Positions 42,742 to 51,027 are shown, counted from the stretch's first letter. The stretch is DNA of 64,000 nucleotides from Mycobacterium sp. URHB0044 (GCF_000620625.1 NZ_JIAW01000025.1:44201-108200); one strand, 5' to 3'. A program made the numbers and translations. The notes: a model not told the origin generated them from the sequence alone.

Positions 42742-43550
42742 TCCGGCCCACCCGCTTCGGCGCGCCACTCCTCGAGCACGCGTTGCTTCTGCCGCTCGAT
42801 CTCGTCGTTGAGATGCGAACCCTTCGCCCAGCCATAGTAGGCCGCGAAATGCAAGGCCAGCTCGTCCATCTCGTCGAACGAGATATCGCGGCTCTTCAAC
42901 GCCGCGTAGACGTGGCTGAGGATCGGGTACGGCGCGTCCTGAAACGCGACGCAGGCCACGGTGACCAGCCGCCGTTCCTTCATGCCCAATCCCGGCCGCA
43001 GCCACATCTCGCCGAACACGAAGTTGAGGATCCCGGCGCCCGAGTAGGGATTGTCCCGAATGGGGACGAAGGGCAGGCAGTTGACGTCGCGGAACGCCTG
43101 CTCGCCGGTCAGCAGCCGGGCTTCCGGGTCGCTGGGCGTGGGCAGCGGCAACAGCGGCTCCGGCGGTGGAACGGTCTGCCCACGATCGCGATTGATGCGC
43201 TCCCACTGTTCGTCGACGATCGAGTTGAATCGCGACGCCTTCGGCCAGCCGCTGTAGACGGCGAAATGCAATACCGTTTCCCGCATTTCGGTAATCGTGA
43301 CGTCGCCGCTGTTCAGCGCCGCGTACACGTGGTCTCGCAGCGGCCCTTCGGCATCGGCCGCTGCGACGCACGGCAGCGTCACGAAGCGTCGGTCTCGACG
43401 GCTGAGTCCTGGTCGGTCCCAGACCTCGCCGAAGACGAAGTCGACGAGACCGGCGTTCGCGGGCGTCGTGTCGTCGGGCGCGGCGAACGTCATCACGTCG
43501 GCGAAGGCTCGCCTCCCCCGGCTGGAGCGTTCGGTGTCGAGCGTCGTCAT
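42738..43550 (-). CDS. Duplicated carboxymuconolactone decarboxylase-like protein
   Basis: 270 residues built from two similar halves: DFVFGEVWDRPGLSRRDRRFVTLPCVA... and NFVFGEMWLRPGLGMKERRLVTVACVA..., each followed by HVYAALNSGDVT/HVYAALKSRDIS and ALHFAVYSGWPKA/ALHFAAYYGWAKG. This is the CMD helical fold, internally duplicated. There is no C-x2-C redox pair, so it is more like the decarboxylase/lactone-processing branch than AhpD. It lies between the aldehyde dehydrogenase and the SDR in a translationally coupled operon. Role uncertain. Confidence 0.85.
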   Translation of the reverse strand: MTTLDTERSSRGRRAFADVMTFAAPDDTTPANAGLVDFVFGEVWDRPGLSRRDRRFVTLPCVAAADAEGPLRDHVYAALNSGDVTITEMRETVLHFAVYSGWPKASRFNSIVDEQWERINRDRGQTVPPPEPLLPLPTPSDPEARLLTGEQAFRDVNCLPFVPIRDNPYSGAGILNFVFGEMWLRPGLGMKERRLVTVACVAFQDAPYPILSHVYAALKSRDISFDEMDELALHFAAYYGWAKGSHLNDEIERQKQRVLEEWRAEAGGPE

Positions 43551-43569
43551 TGAAGTCGATTCCTTCTGT

Positions 43570-44382
43570 TCATCGCAGCGTGACGCCTGCGTCGACCTTG
43601 AATTCCAGCCCTGTCACGTACCGGGATTCGTCGGAGACGAGAAACAGCACGGCGTTGCTGATGTCGATCGGTTCGGCCATGACGATCGGCATGGCGTTGA
43701 GGAAGAGCGGCACGAGGTCGGGGCGCGACTCGGCGAGCAACGAATGCAGCGATGCGGGCTGCATGCCGGTCGCGACACCGGTGGGATGCACCGTGTTGAC
43801 CCGGATATTCTGGGCGGCAAGTTCATTGGCGAGCGCCCGGCTCAATCCGACGACGCCGTGTTTCGACGCGGTGTACGGCGTGTGCAGTGGGGTGCCCTTC
43901 AATCCGGCAGCCGAGCTGATGTTCACCAGGCTGCCGCCGCGCTCGACCAGGTGGGGCAGTGCGGCGGCGCACGTGTTCCACGTCCCGATCAGGTTGATGT
44001 CGACCACCGTGCGCCACTGCTCCGGCGTGGTGGTGTCCCAGGTGCCGACGGTCAGCACGCCGGCGTTGGCCACCGACGCGTCCAGGCCGCCCAGCTGGGC
44101 GACGCCGTCGTCGACGGCAGCTGCCAGTGCGGCCGCGTCGCGGATGTCGACGACCTTCGTGACGGCTTGGCGCCCTTGCTTTTCCACCAGCCGCGCCGTC
44201 TCCTCGAGGTCCTCGACCGAGGCGAGTGGATACTCGATCTCGGGCAGGGACTCACAGATGTCGACGAGGATGAGGTCCGCGCCCTCCTCGGCCAGTCGTA
44301 CGGCGTGGCTGCGTCCCATCCCGCGGGCGGCACCGGTGACCAGGACCCGCTTGCCGGCGGCGCGGCCGGTCGCGTCGCTCAC
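43570..44382 (-). CDS. Mycofactocin-coupled SDR family oxidoreductase
   Basis: 270 residues from GTG 44382 (GTGA overlap with the upstream SDR). GAARGMGRSHAVRLAEEGADLILVDIC and the extended loop before ARLVEKQGRQ are the mycofactocin-SDR signature. ANAGV, a serine in NISSAAGL, YTASK and SRYVTGLEFKVDAG follow. It oxidises an alcohol with bound NAD and passes electrons to mycofactocin. Adjacent to a second enzyme of the same type; the pair may handle two hydroxyls or two enantiomers. Confidence 0.9.
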   Translation of the reverse strand: MSDATGRAAGKRVLVTGAARGMGRSHAVRLAEEGADLILVDICESLPEIEYPLASVEDLEETARLVEKQGRQAVTKVVDIRDAAALAAAVDDGVAQLGGLDASVANAGVLTVGTWDTTTPEQWRTVVDINLIGTWNTCAAALPHLVERGGSLVNISSAAGLKGTPLHTPYTASKHGVVGLSRALANELAAQNIRVNTVHPTGVATGMQPASLHSLLAESRPDLVPLFLNAMPIVMAEPIDISNAVLFLVSDESRYVTGLEFKVDAGVTLR

Positions 44383-45209
44383 AGCTTGTTGCAGAAGCCG
44401 GCGTCGACCGGGAACGTGACCCCGGTGACGTACTTGGCTTGGTCGGAGACGAGGTAGGCGATCGCCGCGCTGATGTCCTCGGGTTCGAGGAGCGAGACCG
44501 GCATGGGATTCTGCAGGTGAATGCCGCCGTCGGGATAGTTCTCCAGGAAGGACGTCATCGCGGGGTTGGTGGCCATCATCGTGTTCACCGCCGTCGGGTG
44601 GACGGTGTTGACCCGGATGCTCTCTGGCGCAAGCGCATTGGAGAGTGTCCGCATCAGGCCGACGATGCCGTGCTTGGACGCGGCGTACGCGAGCCCGCCG
44701 CCTTGCTGGCCGCCGAATCCGCGAAGGCCCGCAGTCGAACTCGTGAACACGATCGATCCGCCACGCTTGCCTGCGATCAGGTGCGGGATGGCCGCCCGCG
44801 CCGTGTGGAAGGCGCCGACGAGGTTGACGTCGAGCACGTCGGTCCACTGCTCGAGTTCTTCCTCGATGGTCAGCTCGCGAAACGCCATCGTGGCGATGCC
44901 TGCGTTGGCGCAGACGATGTCGAGGCGCCCGAAGTGCTCCACACCCGCGGTGAGCGCCGCGTTGACCGCGGCGAAGTCGCGGACGTCGGCCACCGAGCCG
45001 AGCATCTTGCCGCCCGCCGCTTCGACGAGGGCGATGGTCTCGTCGAGTTCGTCACGACTGGCCATCGGGTAGCCGTTGGACGGGATGTCGGCGCAGATAT
45101 CCACGCCGATGATGTCGGCGCCGTCGGCAGCCAACCGGACCGCGTGACTGCGTCCCTGCCCACGGGCCACTCCCGTGATGAATGCGACCTTGCCTTCTAG
45201 AGAACTCAT
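44379..45209 (-). CDS. Mycofactocin-coupled SDR family oxidoreductase
   Basis: 276 residues from ATG 45209. It contains GVARGQGRSHAVRLAADGADIIGVDIC, ANAGI, TSSTAGLRG with the active serine, and YAASK. VKYVTG is replaced by AKYVTGVTFPVDAG at the end. Same subfamily as the next gene and as the SDR at 34043. First gene of the six-gene reverse operon, divergent from the TetR gene across the GTAAC operators. Confidence 0.9.
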   Translation of the reverse strand: MSSLEGKVAFITGVARGQGRSHAVRLAADGADIIGVDICADIPSNGYPMASRDELDETIALVEAAGGKMLGSVADVRDFAAVNAALTAGVEHFGRLDIVCANAGIATMAFRELTIEEELEQWTDVLDVNLVGAFHTARAAIPHLIAGKRGGSIVFTSSTAGLRGFGGQQGGGLAYAASKHGIVGLMRTLSNALAPESIRVNTVHPTAVNTMMATNPAMTSFLENYPDGGIHLQNPMPVSLLEPEDISAAIAYLVSDQAKYVTGVTFPVDAGFCNKL

Positions 45210-45257
45210 TGACCCTCGCTCCGTTGCGCCTGCCACAACCGCTGTGTCGTGTGACGT

Positions 45258-45295
45258 GAGTAACCGTGTTACTCAAGGTACGGTAACTTGGTTAC
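45258..45295. promoter_or_regulatory. Tandem operators GTAAC-N3-GTTAC
   Basis: Site 1 is GAGTAAC-CGT-GTTACTC (45258-45274); site 2 is GTAAC-TTG-GTTAC (45283-45295). Both have perfect arms and their centres are 23 bases apart. They lie between the divergent SDR operon and the TetR gene at 45325. Confidence 0.78.
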
Positions 45296-45324
45296 TGGGC
45301 GACGGCAAGGGGGGTGTTGAGCGA

Positions 45325-45924
45325 ATGAACAGCGCCGAAGTGAGCCGCCAAGAAACCGCCGTCCCGCGGGACAAGATCCTCGACATCGTCGCCGAGCTGC
45401 TCGAGACCGAGGGATACGACGCGGTTCAGCTCCGCGAGGTCGCGCGCCGCGCGCGGACGTCGCTGGCGACGATCTACAAACGCTACGCGAACCGCGACGA
45501 ATTGATCCTCGCCGCACTGCAGAGCTGGATGGACGAGAACCGATATTCGGGCCTCGTCCACCAAACTCCCCGGCCCGGCGAGTCGGTCTACGACGGCATG
45601 ATGCGCCTGCTGCGGACGATCTTCGAGCCGTGGGAGCAGCATCCGGCGATGCTCAGGGCGTTCTATCGGGCGAGGGCTTCGCCGGGCGGACAGCAGCTGT
45701 TCCGCCAGGGCCTTGGCATCGTCAGTCCGTCCTTCATGGAGGTGCTCGCCGACGTCGATGACGACTTTCTCCGTGACCTCGAGACGATTCTCTCGACGGT
45801 GATCTACGGACTGCTTGGCCGCTTCGCGGTGGGCGAGCTCGACATCACCGAGATCGTGCCGGGCCTCGATCGCACGGTGTACTGGCTGACGAGCGGCTAC
45901 GAAGCGTCACGCAAGCCGAACTGA
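45325..45924 (+). CDS. TetR-family transcriptional regulator
   Basis: 199 residues from ATG 45325. The helix-turn-helix is DIVAELLETEGYDAVQLREVARRARTSLATIYKRYANRDELILAAL. The C-terminal ligand domain (FEPWEQHPAMLRAFYRARASPGG) resembles the KstR-like group that controls sterol and lipid genes in mycobacteria. It is divergent from the P450/aldehyde dehydrogenase/SDR operon and is the obvious ligand of the two GTAAC palindromes. A longer reading from 45175 would run through the operators and was not used. Confidence 0.9.
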   Translation: MNSAEVSRQETAVPRDKILDIVAELLETEGYDAVQLREVARRARTSLATIYKRYANRDELILAALQSWMDENRYSGLVHQTPRPGESVYDGMMRLLRTIFEPWEQHPAMLRAFYRARASPGGQQLFRQGLGIVSPSFMEVLADVDDDFLRDLETILSTVIYGLLGRFAVGELDITEIVPGLDRTVYWLTSGYEASRKPN

Positions 45925-45932
45925 CGGCGGCT

Positions 45933-45957
45933 TATAGCGCACTATCAGTGCGCTATA
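45933..45957. promoter_or_regulatory. Operator TATAGCGCACT-ATC-AGTGCGCTATA
   Basis: Perfect 11-base arms around 3 bases, ending 8 bases before the ATG of the XRE-cupin regulator. A second, overlapping symmetry (AGTGC-N8-GCACT, 45947-45964) follows, so two dimers could bind side by side over the start region. Likely autorepression. Confidence 0.75.
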
Positions 45958-45965
45958 GTGCACTC

Positions 45966-46568
45966 ATGGATCAGAGCGCCGCCGACCTTGCGTCGGCGAT
46001 CGGCGCCCGGGTCAAGCAGGAACGGCAGGCACGCGTGTGGACGCTGGACCAGTTGGCCGAGGCTGCCGGGGTCAGCCGTCGCATGTTGGTCAGCGTCGAG
46101 CAAGGTGCCGTGAATCCCAGCGTGGGAACCCTTCTCAAGATCAGCGACGCACTCGGCGTAGGACTGCCGGCATTGGTCGAGCGACCCGAGCCCAAGTCCG
46201 TGAAGGTGACCCGCCGGGGCGAGGGCGCCACACTCTGGAGTGGCGAGGCCGGTGGACGCGGCGTGCTGGTTGCCGGCACCACTCCCCCGGACGTCGTCGA
46301 ACTGTGGGATTGGACCCTGTGCCCGGGTGAGCAGCACACCAGCGAGGCGCACGCCCCTGGTACCAAGGAACTGATCCACGTGCAGGAGGGCTCGATCACC
46401 GTCGAGGTCGCCGGCCAATCGGTCACTCTCGGTGTCGGCGACGCGGTCGCGTTCCCGGGCGACGTCGCACATTCCTATGCCAATCAGCACACCAAGCCGG
46501 CACGGTTCTCGCTGGCCGTCTTCGAGCCCGGTGTCGGGACGGGACCACCGCGGACGGAAGGCGCGTGA
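45966..46568 (+). CDS. XRE-family regulator with cupin sensor domain
   Basis: 200 residues from ATG 45966. The N-terminal helix-turn-helix is RVKQERQARVWTLDQLAEAAGVSRRMLVSVEQGAVNPSVGTLLKISDALGVGL. The C-terminal half is a cupin (PGEQHTSEAHAPGTKELIHVQEGSITVEVAGQSVTLGVGDAVAFPGDVAHSY). Such regulators respond to small metabolites bound in the cupin barrel. The gene begins an operon with a B3/B4-domain protein and a PaiB-like flavoprotein, and an 11-base-arm palindrome covers its promoter. Confidence 0.9.
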   Translation: MDQSAADLASAIGARVKQERQARVWTLDQLAEAAGVSRRMLVSVEQGAVNPSVGTLLKISDALGVGLPALVERPEPKSVKVTRRGEGATLWSGEAGGRGVLVAGTTPPDVVELWDWTLCPGEQHTSEAHAPGTKELIHVQEGSITVEVAGQSVTLGVGDAVAFPGDVAHSYANQHTKPARFSLAVFEPGVGTGPPRTEGA

Positions 46569-47299
46569 TGACTGAGCTCGCAGGGTCTTTGGCCGACGCG
46601 CACGTCGATGCCGCGGTGTTCGCGTTGCGACCCGATTACCGCGCCTTGCTGCTGGCGGTCGACGGCCTGGTGCCTGCGCCGAGCGACGACCGAAGCGACG
46701 CGCTGCTGCAGACGGCGGAAACCACAGCACGCCAAGCGATCAGCACGCAACCCGTGGACCAGCTGCCGCACGTCGCGGCGTGGCGGGAGGCGTACCGAGC
46801 ATTCGGCGCCAAACCGCAGCGCACGCGCAACAGCGTGGAGGCGCTGCTGCGCCGTGCGGAGTCGGGGCTGCCACGCGTGAACCGGCTCACCGACATCTAC
46901 AACGCGGTGTCCGTCCTGCATCAGTTGCCCCTCGGCGGTGAGGACCTGGCCCGGTACGTCGGTGCGCCGCAACTGATCCGCGCCACCGGTACCGAACCCT
47001 TCGACACCACCGCCGACGGCGCCGTGGTGATCGAGCACCCCGAGCCGGGCGAAGTGGTGTGGTGCGACGACACCGGCGTGACCTGCCGGCGCTGGAACTG
47101 GCGCCAGGCTCGGCGCACTCAACTTCGCGACGACACCACGAGCGCGTTGTTCATCCTCGACGCGCTCCACCCGATGACCGACGAGGCGCTGCACGCGGCC
47201 GCCGACGAGTTGAGCGGCCACCTCGATCGGCTCGGGCCCGACGTCCACATCGTTCGCCGCGTGCTCTCCGGCGAGCCCGCACCCGACCAAGGAGACTGA
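46565..47299 (+). CDS. B3/B4 tRNA-binding domain protein
   Basis: 244 residues from GTG 46565 (overlapping the regulator stop) or ATG 46568. The central part KPQRTRNSVEALLRRAESGLPRVNRLTDIYNAVSVLHQLPLGGEDL is the stand-alone B3/B4 domain, the editing-domain fold of phenylalanyl-tRNA synthetase. Free-standing members are thought to deacylate mischarged tRNA or to act on D-amino acids; the exact role is not settled. Coupled to the XRE-cupin regulator. Confidence 0.82.
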   Translation: MMTELAGSLADAHVDAAVFALRPDYRALLLAVDGLVPAPSDDRSDALLQTAETTARQAISTQPVDQLPHVAAWREAYRAFGAKPQRTRNSVEALLRRAESGLPRVNRLTDIYNAVSVLHQLPLGGEDLARYVGAPQLIRATGTEPFDTTADGAVVIEHPEPGEVVWCDDTGVTCRRWNWRQARRTQLRDDTTSALFILDALHPMTDEALHAAADELSGHLDRLGPDVHIVRRVLSGEPAPDQGD

Positions 47300-47300
47300 C

Positions 47301-47966
47301 ATGCTCATCCACCCGTGGGATGCCGCACTGGACAAACAGGAATGGCAGAACTGGCTGGCCGCCACCGACCGGTTCGGCGTCCTAGCGGTCAACAACGTCG
47401 CCCCAGCCGAAGCCCCCGTCATCGTGCCAACGCACTTCACGCTCGCCGGCGACGAACTGTTGATGCACCTCGCCCGGCCCAATCCCGTGTGGCCGCATCT
47501 GGAGGCGGCCGCCGAAGTGCGGCTTGCCGTGATCGGTGACTACGCGTACATCCCGACGTACTGGCGGGCCAAGGCGGGCGGACCCGACGAGGACGGCGTG
47601 CCGACCAGCTACTACTCAGCCGTGCAATTCGTTTGCCGCCCAACGGTGATCGACGATCCCGAAGGCAAGACGCAGATCCTGCGTGCGCAACTCGGCGACT
47701 TCCAACCCGAAGGCCGCCACGCCGAGATCGCCGTCGGCGAGGATCCGTACGGGCGGATGCTCGCCGGGATCCGCGGCATCCGGTTGGAGGTGCTGCGCGT
47801 GGAGGCCAAGTTCAAGTACGACGACGCCAACCCCGTCGAACACCGCGAACGCGTCATCGAGAATCTCGAGCAGCGGGGCCGCGGACTCGACGGGGCAGCC
47901 GCCGCGCAGCAGCGACGGCGCCTCGCGGCGATCGGTGACTGGCGGGCGCGTCGCGGACAGGAGTGA
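47301..47966 (+). CDS. PaiB-like FMN-binding protein
   Basis: 221 residues, one base after the preceding stop. FGVLAVNNVAPAEAPVIVPTHFTLAGDELLMHLARPNPVW and VIGDYAYIPTYWRAK are the PaiB pattern (FMN-binding split-barrel), with YYSAVQFVCRPTVIDDPEGKTQILRAQLGDFQPEG following. The original PaiB of Bacillus is a negative regulator of sporulation and degradative genes; others are simple flavin proteins. It is the third gene of the XRE-cupin operon. The terminal arginine-rich tail is unusual in length. Confidence 0.8.
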   Translation: MLIHPWDAALDKQEWQNWLAATDRFGVLAVNNVAPAEAPVIVPTHFTLAGDELLMHLARPNPVWPHLEAAAEVRLAVIGDYAYIPTYWRAKAGGPDEDGVPTSYYSAVQFVCRPTVIDDPEGKTQILRAQLGDFQPEGRHAEIAVGEDPYGRMLAGIRGIRLEVLRVEAKFKYDDANPVEHRERVIENLEQRGRGLDGAAAAQQRRRLAAIGDWRARRGQE

Positions 47967-48016
47967 ACGACCTCCGGGCGCAGAGGAATTCCAATCGGTC
48001 GTCTCGCACATCCCGT

Positions 48017-49258
48017 CTAGGCGGCGACCAACGACGCCGTCAGTGTGTCCCCCACCTGCTGCAGGTAGTCGGCGACCGGCGTGTAACCGACGCAGGTCAT
48101 CCGTAGCCGGCCTCGGTAGGTGATGATGCCGATGGCGTACTCGCCAGCCGACTGCATGTGAACGATCGGCGCCCAGACGGCCGATGGCGCAATGGGTCCG
48201 GTGTCGGTGAGTTCCTTTCGGCCCAGATTGGTGGTCAACACTTCCCATGCGAAGACCTTGCCGAAGACGTGTTCGGCGGTCTCGGTCGTCGCGTCCACAG
48301 TCATGGCTTGTCCGATTGCCTGTGCGGTCGCAACGACGCCGGCCGCAGAGCGAGCACCGGCGAGATCGGCCGACATCGCGCGGGCCTGGTCCCAGAACGA
48401 GTTTCCGTCGGCGGGCGCCAATCCCGTGCACGTGCCGGTGAAATAGGCCGCACAATCACCATCGGCGTGTATCAATTCGCGCACGTTGATCGGGCTGAGC
48501 GCGCGGACGAACGTGTCACCGCCCTGCTGGCCGCGGACCCGGCAGGCGGCCACGATAATGGCCGCGTGAACGGTGGTGTGTTCGGCGCGGCTCCGCACCA
48601 CCAGCCGGGTGGTCTCGGCCTCGGTCATAGCCAAGGTATGCAGAAATGGGGGTGTGCCGTCGAACGGTCGCTGCGATATCGCGCGGGCCATTCGCTCATC
48701 GAGCTCGGGAAGTGCCTCGGCGGCAGCGCCTCCCAACGAGCGCTCGATCAAGTCCTCGATGGCGGGCGGGACCGGCCGGATCTCGGGCTGGCGACCGTTC
48801 AACGCAGACACTAGGTCGTTGAGAACAAGAAATGAGGAGACGCCATCGCTGATGGTGTGATCGAACGTCAGCACGATCGCCGACGACCCATGTGCCCTCA
48901 GAAGGGCCGCACGCATTAGAGGAGCAATCGACCGGTCGAGTGGCCGGGCCAATTCCGTTGCGGCCAGTGACCGCCAGTCAGTGATTCCCTCGTGCACTGT
49001 CAGCGGTATCCGAGCCACCGTGGGTGCTCGAAAGAACCCAAGGCGGATCGACGGGTCATCTTCGACGTGCACCGATAGCAGGGGATGCCGTCGCTGAACG
49101 GCGTCCAGGGCATTGTGCAAGTCTTCGGCGTCCACGACGACGTCGAATTCGGCAACCAGTAGAAAATGCAGGGGATTGCGCTCGCTATACCGGAAGAACT
49201 GACGCTCGAGCGCCCCGATGGGCCGGACCAGATGGGTGTGTCCGGGATTTACCGACAT
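48017..49258 (-). CDS. Condensation-domain acyltransferase (PapA-like)
   Basis: 413 residues from ATG 49258. The active-site motif is LTFDHTISDGVSSFL, an H-x3-DG of the condensation/PapA5 type. The opening HTHLVRPIGALERQFFRYSE and the C-terminal SAVWAPIVHMQSAGEYAIGIITYRGRLRMTC (donor-loop region) fit the PapA-like acyltransferases of mycobacteria that make lipid esters. A wax-ester synthase relationship is less likely because the HHxxxDG motif is only partly present. It stands alone, downstream of an AT-rich intergenic stretch holding an inverted repeat. Confidence 0.78.
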   Translation of the reverse strand: MSVNPGHTHLVRPIGALERQFFRYSERNPLHFLLVAEFDVVVDAEDLHNALDAVQRRHPLLSVHVEDDPSIRLGFFRAPTVARIPLTVHEGITDWRSLAATELARPLDRSIAPLMRAALLRAHGSSAIVLTFDHTISDGVSSFLVLNDLVSALNGRQPEIRPVPPAIEDLIERSLGGAAAEALPELDERMARAISQRPFDGTPPFLHTLAMTEAETTRLVVRSRAEHTTVHAAIIVAACRVRGQQGGDTFVRALSPINVRELIHADGDCAAYFTGTCTGLAPADGNSFWDQARAMSADLAGARSAAGVVATAQAIGQAMTVDATTETAEHVFGKVFAWEVLTTNLGRKELTDTGPIAPSAVWAPIVHMQSAGEYAIGIITYRGRLRMTCVGYTPVADYLQQVGDTLTASLVAA

Positions 49259-49583
49259 TGAAGCCTCCGTCTGAGTGTGTCGATCGTGTCAACGCGGGGC
49301 GCACTCGTGCACGCGGCCGGACTAGGACTTGGGAAGGGCCTCAAGCCTTAGAATAACGAGCGTAATCTCACCATCGTTATTGCATAAGGGAGCTCAGCTG
49401 AGCTACAGACAAGTGGTAGTAGCCAGCCAGCATCCGTTATCCGCCAGGATAATTCGGAAATCGCTGACACCCTTGCTGTGACCGCGCCGAGCTCACGCAG
49501 GAGCGGATCCCCTGACGGATCCTCTGGATTCGGTCCAGACGCCACGGACTGTGGGTCCGGGAACTCAGGTCATACCCTTGGCG
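49259..49583. other. Intergenic region (325 bases) with candidate operator
   Basis: No convincing gene. It holds the inverted repeat AATAACGA (49352-49359) / TCGTTATT (49374-49381), a possible TetR operator because TGCATAACG-type half-sites recur at 50231, and a 14-base palindrome AGCTCAGCTGAGCT at about 49391-49404. A 65-codon frame on the reverse strand overlaps these sites and shows no family pattern. Promoter of the condensation-domain gene is probably here. Confidence 0.5.
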
Positions 49584-50177
49584 TCACTTGCGTGGTTTCG
49601 CAGGCGCCATGAGCATGTCGGCCGTCCGCCGCGCCGCGCCAATGACTTGCCCCCGCGCTGCAGCGTCGGGCATGGCGCGCGAGATCGAGATCGCCCCAAC
49701 CATAAGCGCCACAATGCTCCACGCTCGGCGGTCCCGGTCGGAGCGCACGCCGTCGAGCGAATCAGCTACTCGCGCTGCCAGTGCGGTGATTTTGCGTTCG
49801 TACGCCTCTTGTGCGGGCGGCCCCGCCCTCGCAACGTCCGCGCTCAGCGTGGGCATCACACAACCGGCTCCCGGGTCCGCAACGTGGTCGGCGCTAATGT
49901 ACTCCGCGAGAAAGTCTTCCAGCTGAGACCGACGCGCGGCTTTACTCCCAGACTCGGTATCGGAGAGAAACGGCTCGCCGACCCCAGCCTCGACTATCGC
50001 CTCGAGCATCGCCTCCTTATTCGCGAAGCTCGAATAGAACGCACCTGAGGTCACTTCGGCTGCGGCAGCGAGTCCGTCCACTCCCACTCCGTTGAAGCCA
50101 GCGATCTTCATCGACCGCATGCCGGCGCGCAGGAGTGCGTCACGCGCTTTCGCCTTGTGATCCGGTGGATATCTCAT
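49584..50177 (-). CDS. TetR-family transcriptional regulator
   Basis: 197 residues from ATG 50177. The helix-turn-helix is RAGMRSMKIAGFNGVGVDGLAAAAEVTSGAFYSSFANKEAMLEAIV. The C-terminal half (GAGCVMPTLSADVARAGPPAQEAYERKITALAARV) fits the QacR/AcrR-like C-terminal type seen in redox- and drug-responsive regulators. It is divergent from a reductase of the dihydrofolate-reductase fold. The half-sites at 50229-50270 are its probable operator. Confidence 0.88.
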   Translation of the reverse strand: MRYPPDHKAKARDALLRAGMRSMKIAGFNGVGVDGLAAAAEVTSGAFYSSFANKEAMLEAIVEAGVGEPFLSDTESGSKAARRSQLEDFLAEYISADHVADPGAGCVMPTLSADVARAGPPAQEAYERKITALAARVADSLDGVRSDRDRRAWSIVALMVGAISISRAMPDAAARGQVIGAARRTADMLMAPAKPRK

Positions 50178-50228
50178 GTCATCCTCGCGAGGCGCGTCGC
50201 CCTACGAACCGCAGCAAGTATACGAAAA

Positions 50229-50270
50229 ATTGCATAACGATCGATATCACAACCTCGGTAACGTTGTGCA
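50229..50270. promoter_or_regulatory. Inverted repeat TGCATAACG ... CGTTGTGCA
   Basis: TGCATAACG (50231-50239) and CGTTGTGCA (50262-50270) agree at 8 of 9 positions as inverted arms. A nested repeat CACAAC-N9-GTTGTG (50248-50268) uses the right arm. It sits between the divergent TetR and reductase genes. Related half-sites occur at 49374. Confidence 0.5.
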
Positions 50271-50385
50271 TGCTCCCCAATCCTTCGGCCGCGGGACCGG
50301 ACGTAAATCTCATCACAGCGATGAGTTTGGTGCTGCACATTGGTCTACCTCCCGACCGAGACAATCGACTCATCAGGAGCCAGCC

Positions 50386-51027
50386 ATGGGCCTCATCCAC
50401 ATCGAACTGTTCGCCACCCTCGACCTCGTCGGGCAGGCGCCCGGCGGCCCCGACGAGGACCCAGAGGGCTTCCCGTTCGGCGGCTGGCAGGCGCCGTTGA
50501 TGGACGACGTCGCCGGGGCGCAGATCATGGCCGCGTACGAGGACACGGACGCCCTCCTGCTCGGCAGGCGGACGTACGACATCTTCGCCGGCTACTGGCC
50601 GCATCAGGAGGGCGGCGAGGACAACGAGATCGCCACGCTCTTCAACCGCGTGCCGAAGTACGTGGCGTCCCGCGGCAAGCCCGACCTGTCGTGGGCCGGG
50701 TCCACGCAGCTCGGGCCAAATCTGGCCGACGCGGTACGTGAGATCCGTGATCGGCACGAGCACATAAAGGTCGTCGGAAGCCTGAACCTGGTGCAGACCC
50801 TGCTGCGCGAGAAGCTGTTCGACCGTCTCGACCTCTGGGTGCACCCGATCTTGCTCGGCGTCGGGAAGAAGGTGTTCGAAGACGGCACGGTGCCCACGAA
50901 CGTCACCCTCCTCGAAGCGCCGATCGTCGGACCAAAGGGCAGCGTGTACCTGCGCTACGGGCTCGCCGAGGGCACGCCCGCGACGGGCGACATGAGCGCA
51001 CCCGACCGGGGTGTGGGCGGCGACTGA
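50386..51027 (+). CDS. Dihydrofolate-reductase-family (RibD C-terminal) reductase
   Basis: 213 residues from ATG 50386 with AGGAGC upstream. It shows MGLIHIELFATLDLVGQ, DALLLGRRTYDIFAGYWP, VPKYVASRGK and HIKVVGSLNLVQTLLREKLFDRLDLWVHPILLGVGKKVFED, the usual pattern of the RibD_C/YyaP-YqjY dihydrofolate-reductase-fold family that binds NADPH. Commonly found next to regulators; no fixed substrate. Divergent from the TetR regulator, which is its likely controller. Confidence 0.85.
   Translation: MGLIHIELFATLDLVGQAPGGPDEDPEGFPFGGWQAPLMDDVAGAQIMAAYEDTDALLLGRRTYDIFAGYWPHQEGGEDNEIATLFNRVPKYVASRGKPDLSWAGSTQLGPNLADAVREIRDRHEHIKVVGSLNLVQTLLREKLFDRLDLWVHPILLGVGKKVFEDGTVPTNVTLLEAPIVGPKGSVYLRYGLAEGTPATGDMSAPDRGVGGD

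Noticed and set aside
41287..43371. A 694-codon version of the aldehyde dehydrogenase
   Set aside because: Codons above 42741 are antisense-like to nothing but overlap the CMD gene in another frame; the GTGA overlap start at 42741 fits the family length.
49348..49545. A 65-codon reverse ORF in the 49259-49583 gap
   Set aside because: It overlaps two palindromes, has no ribosome site and no recognisable pattern.
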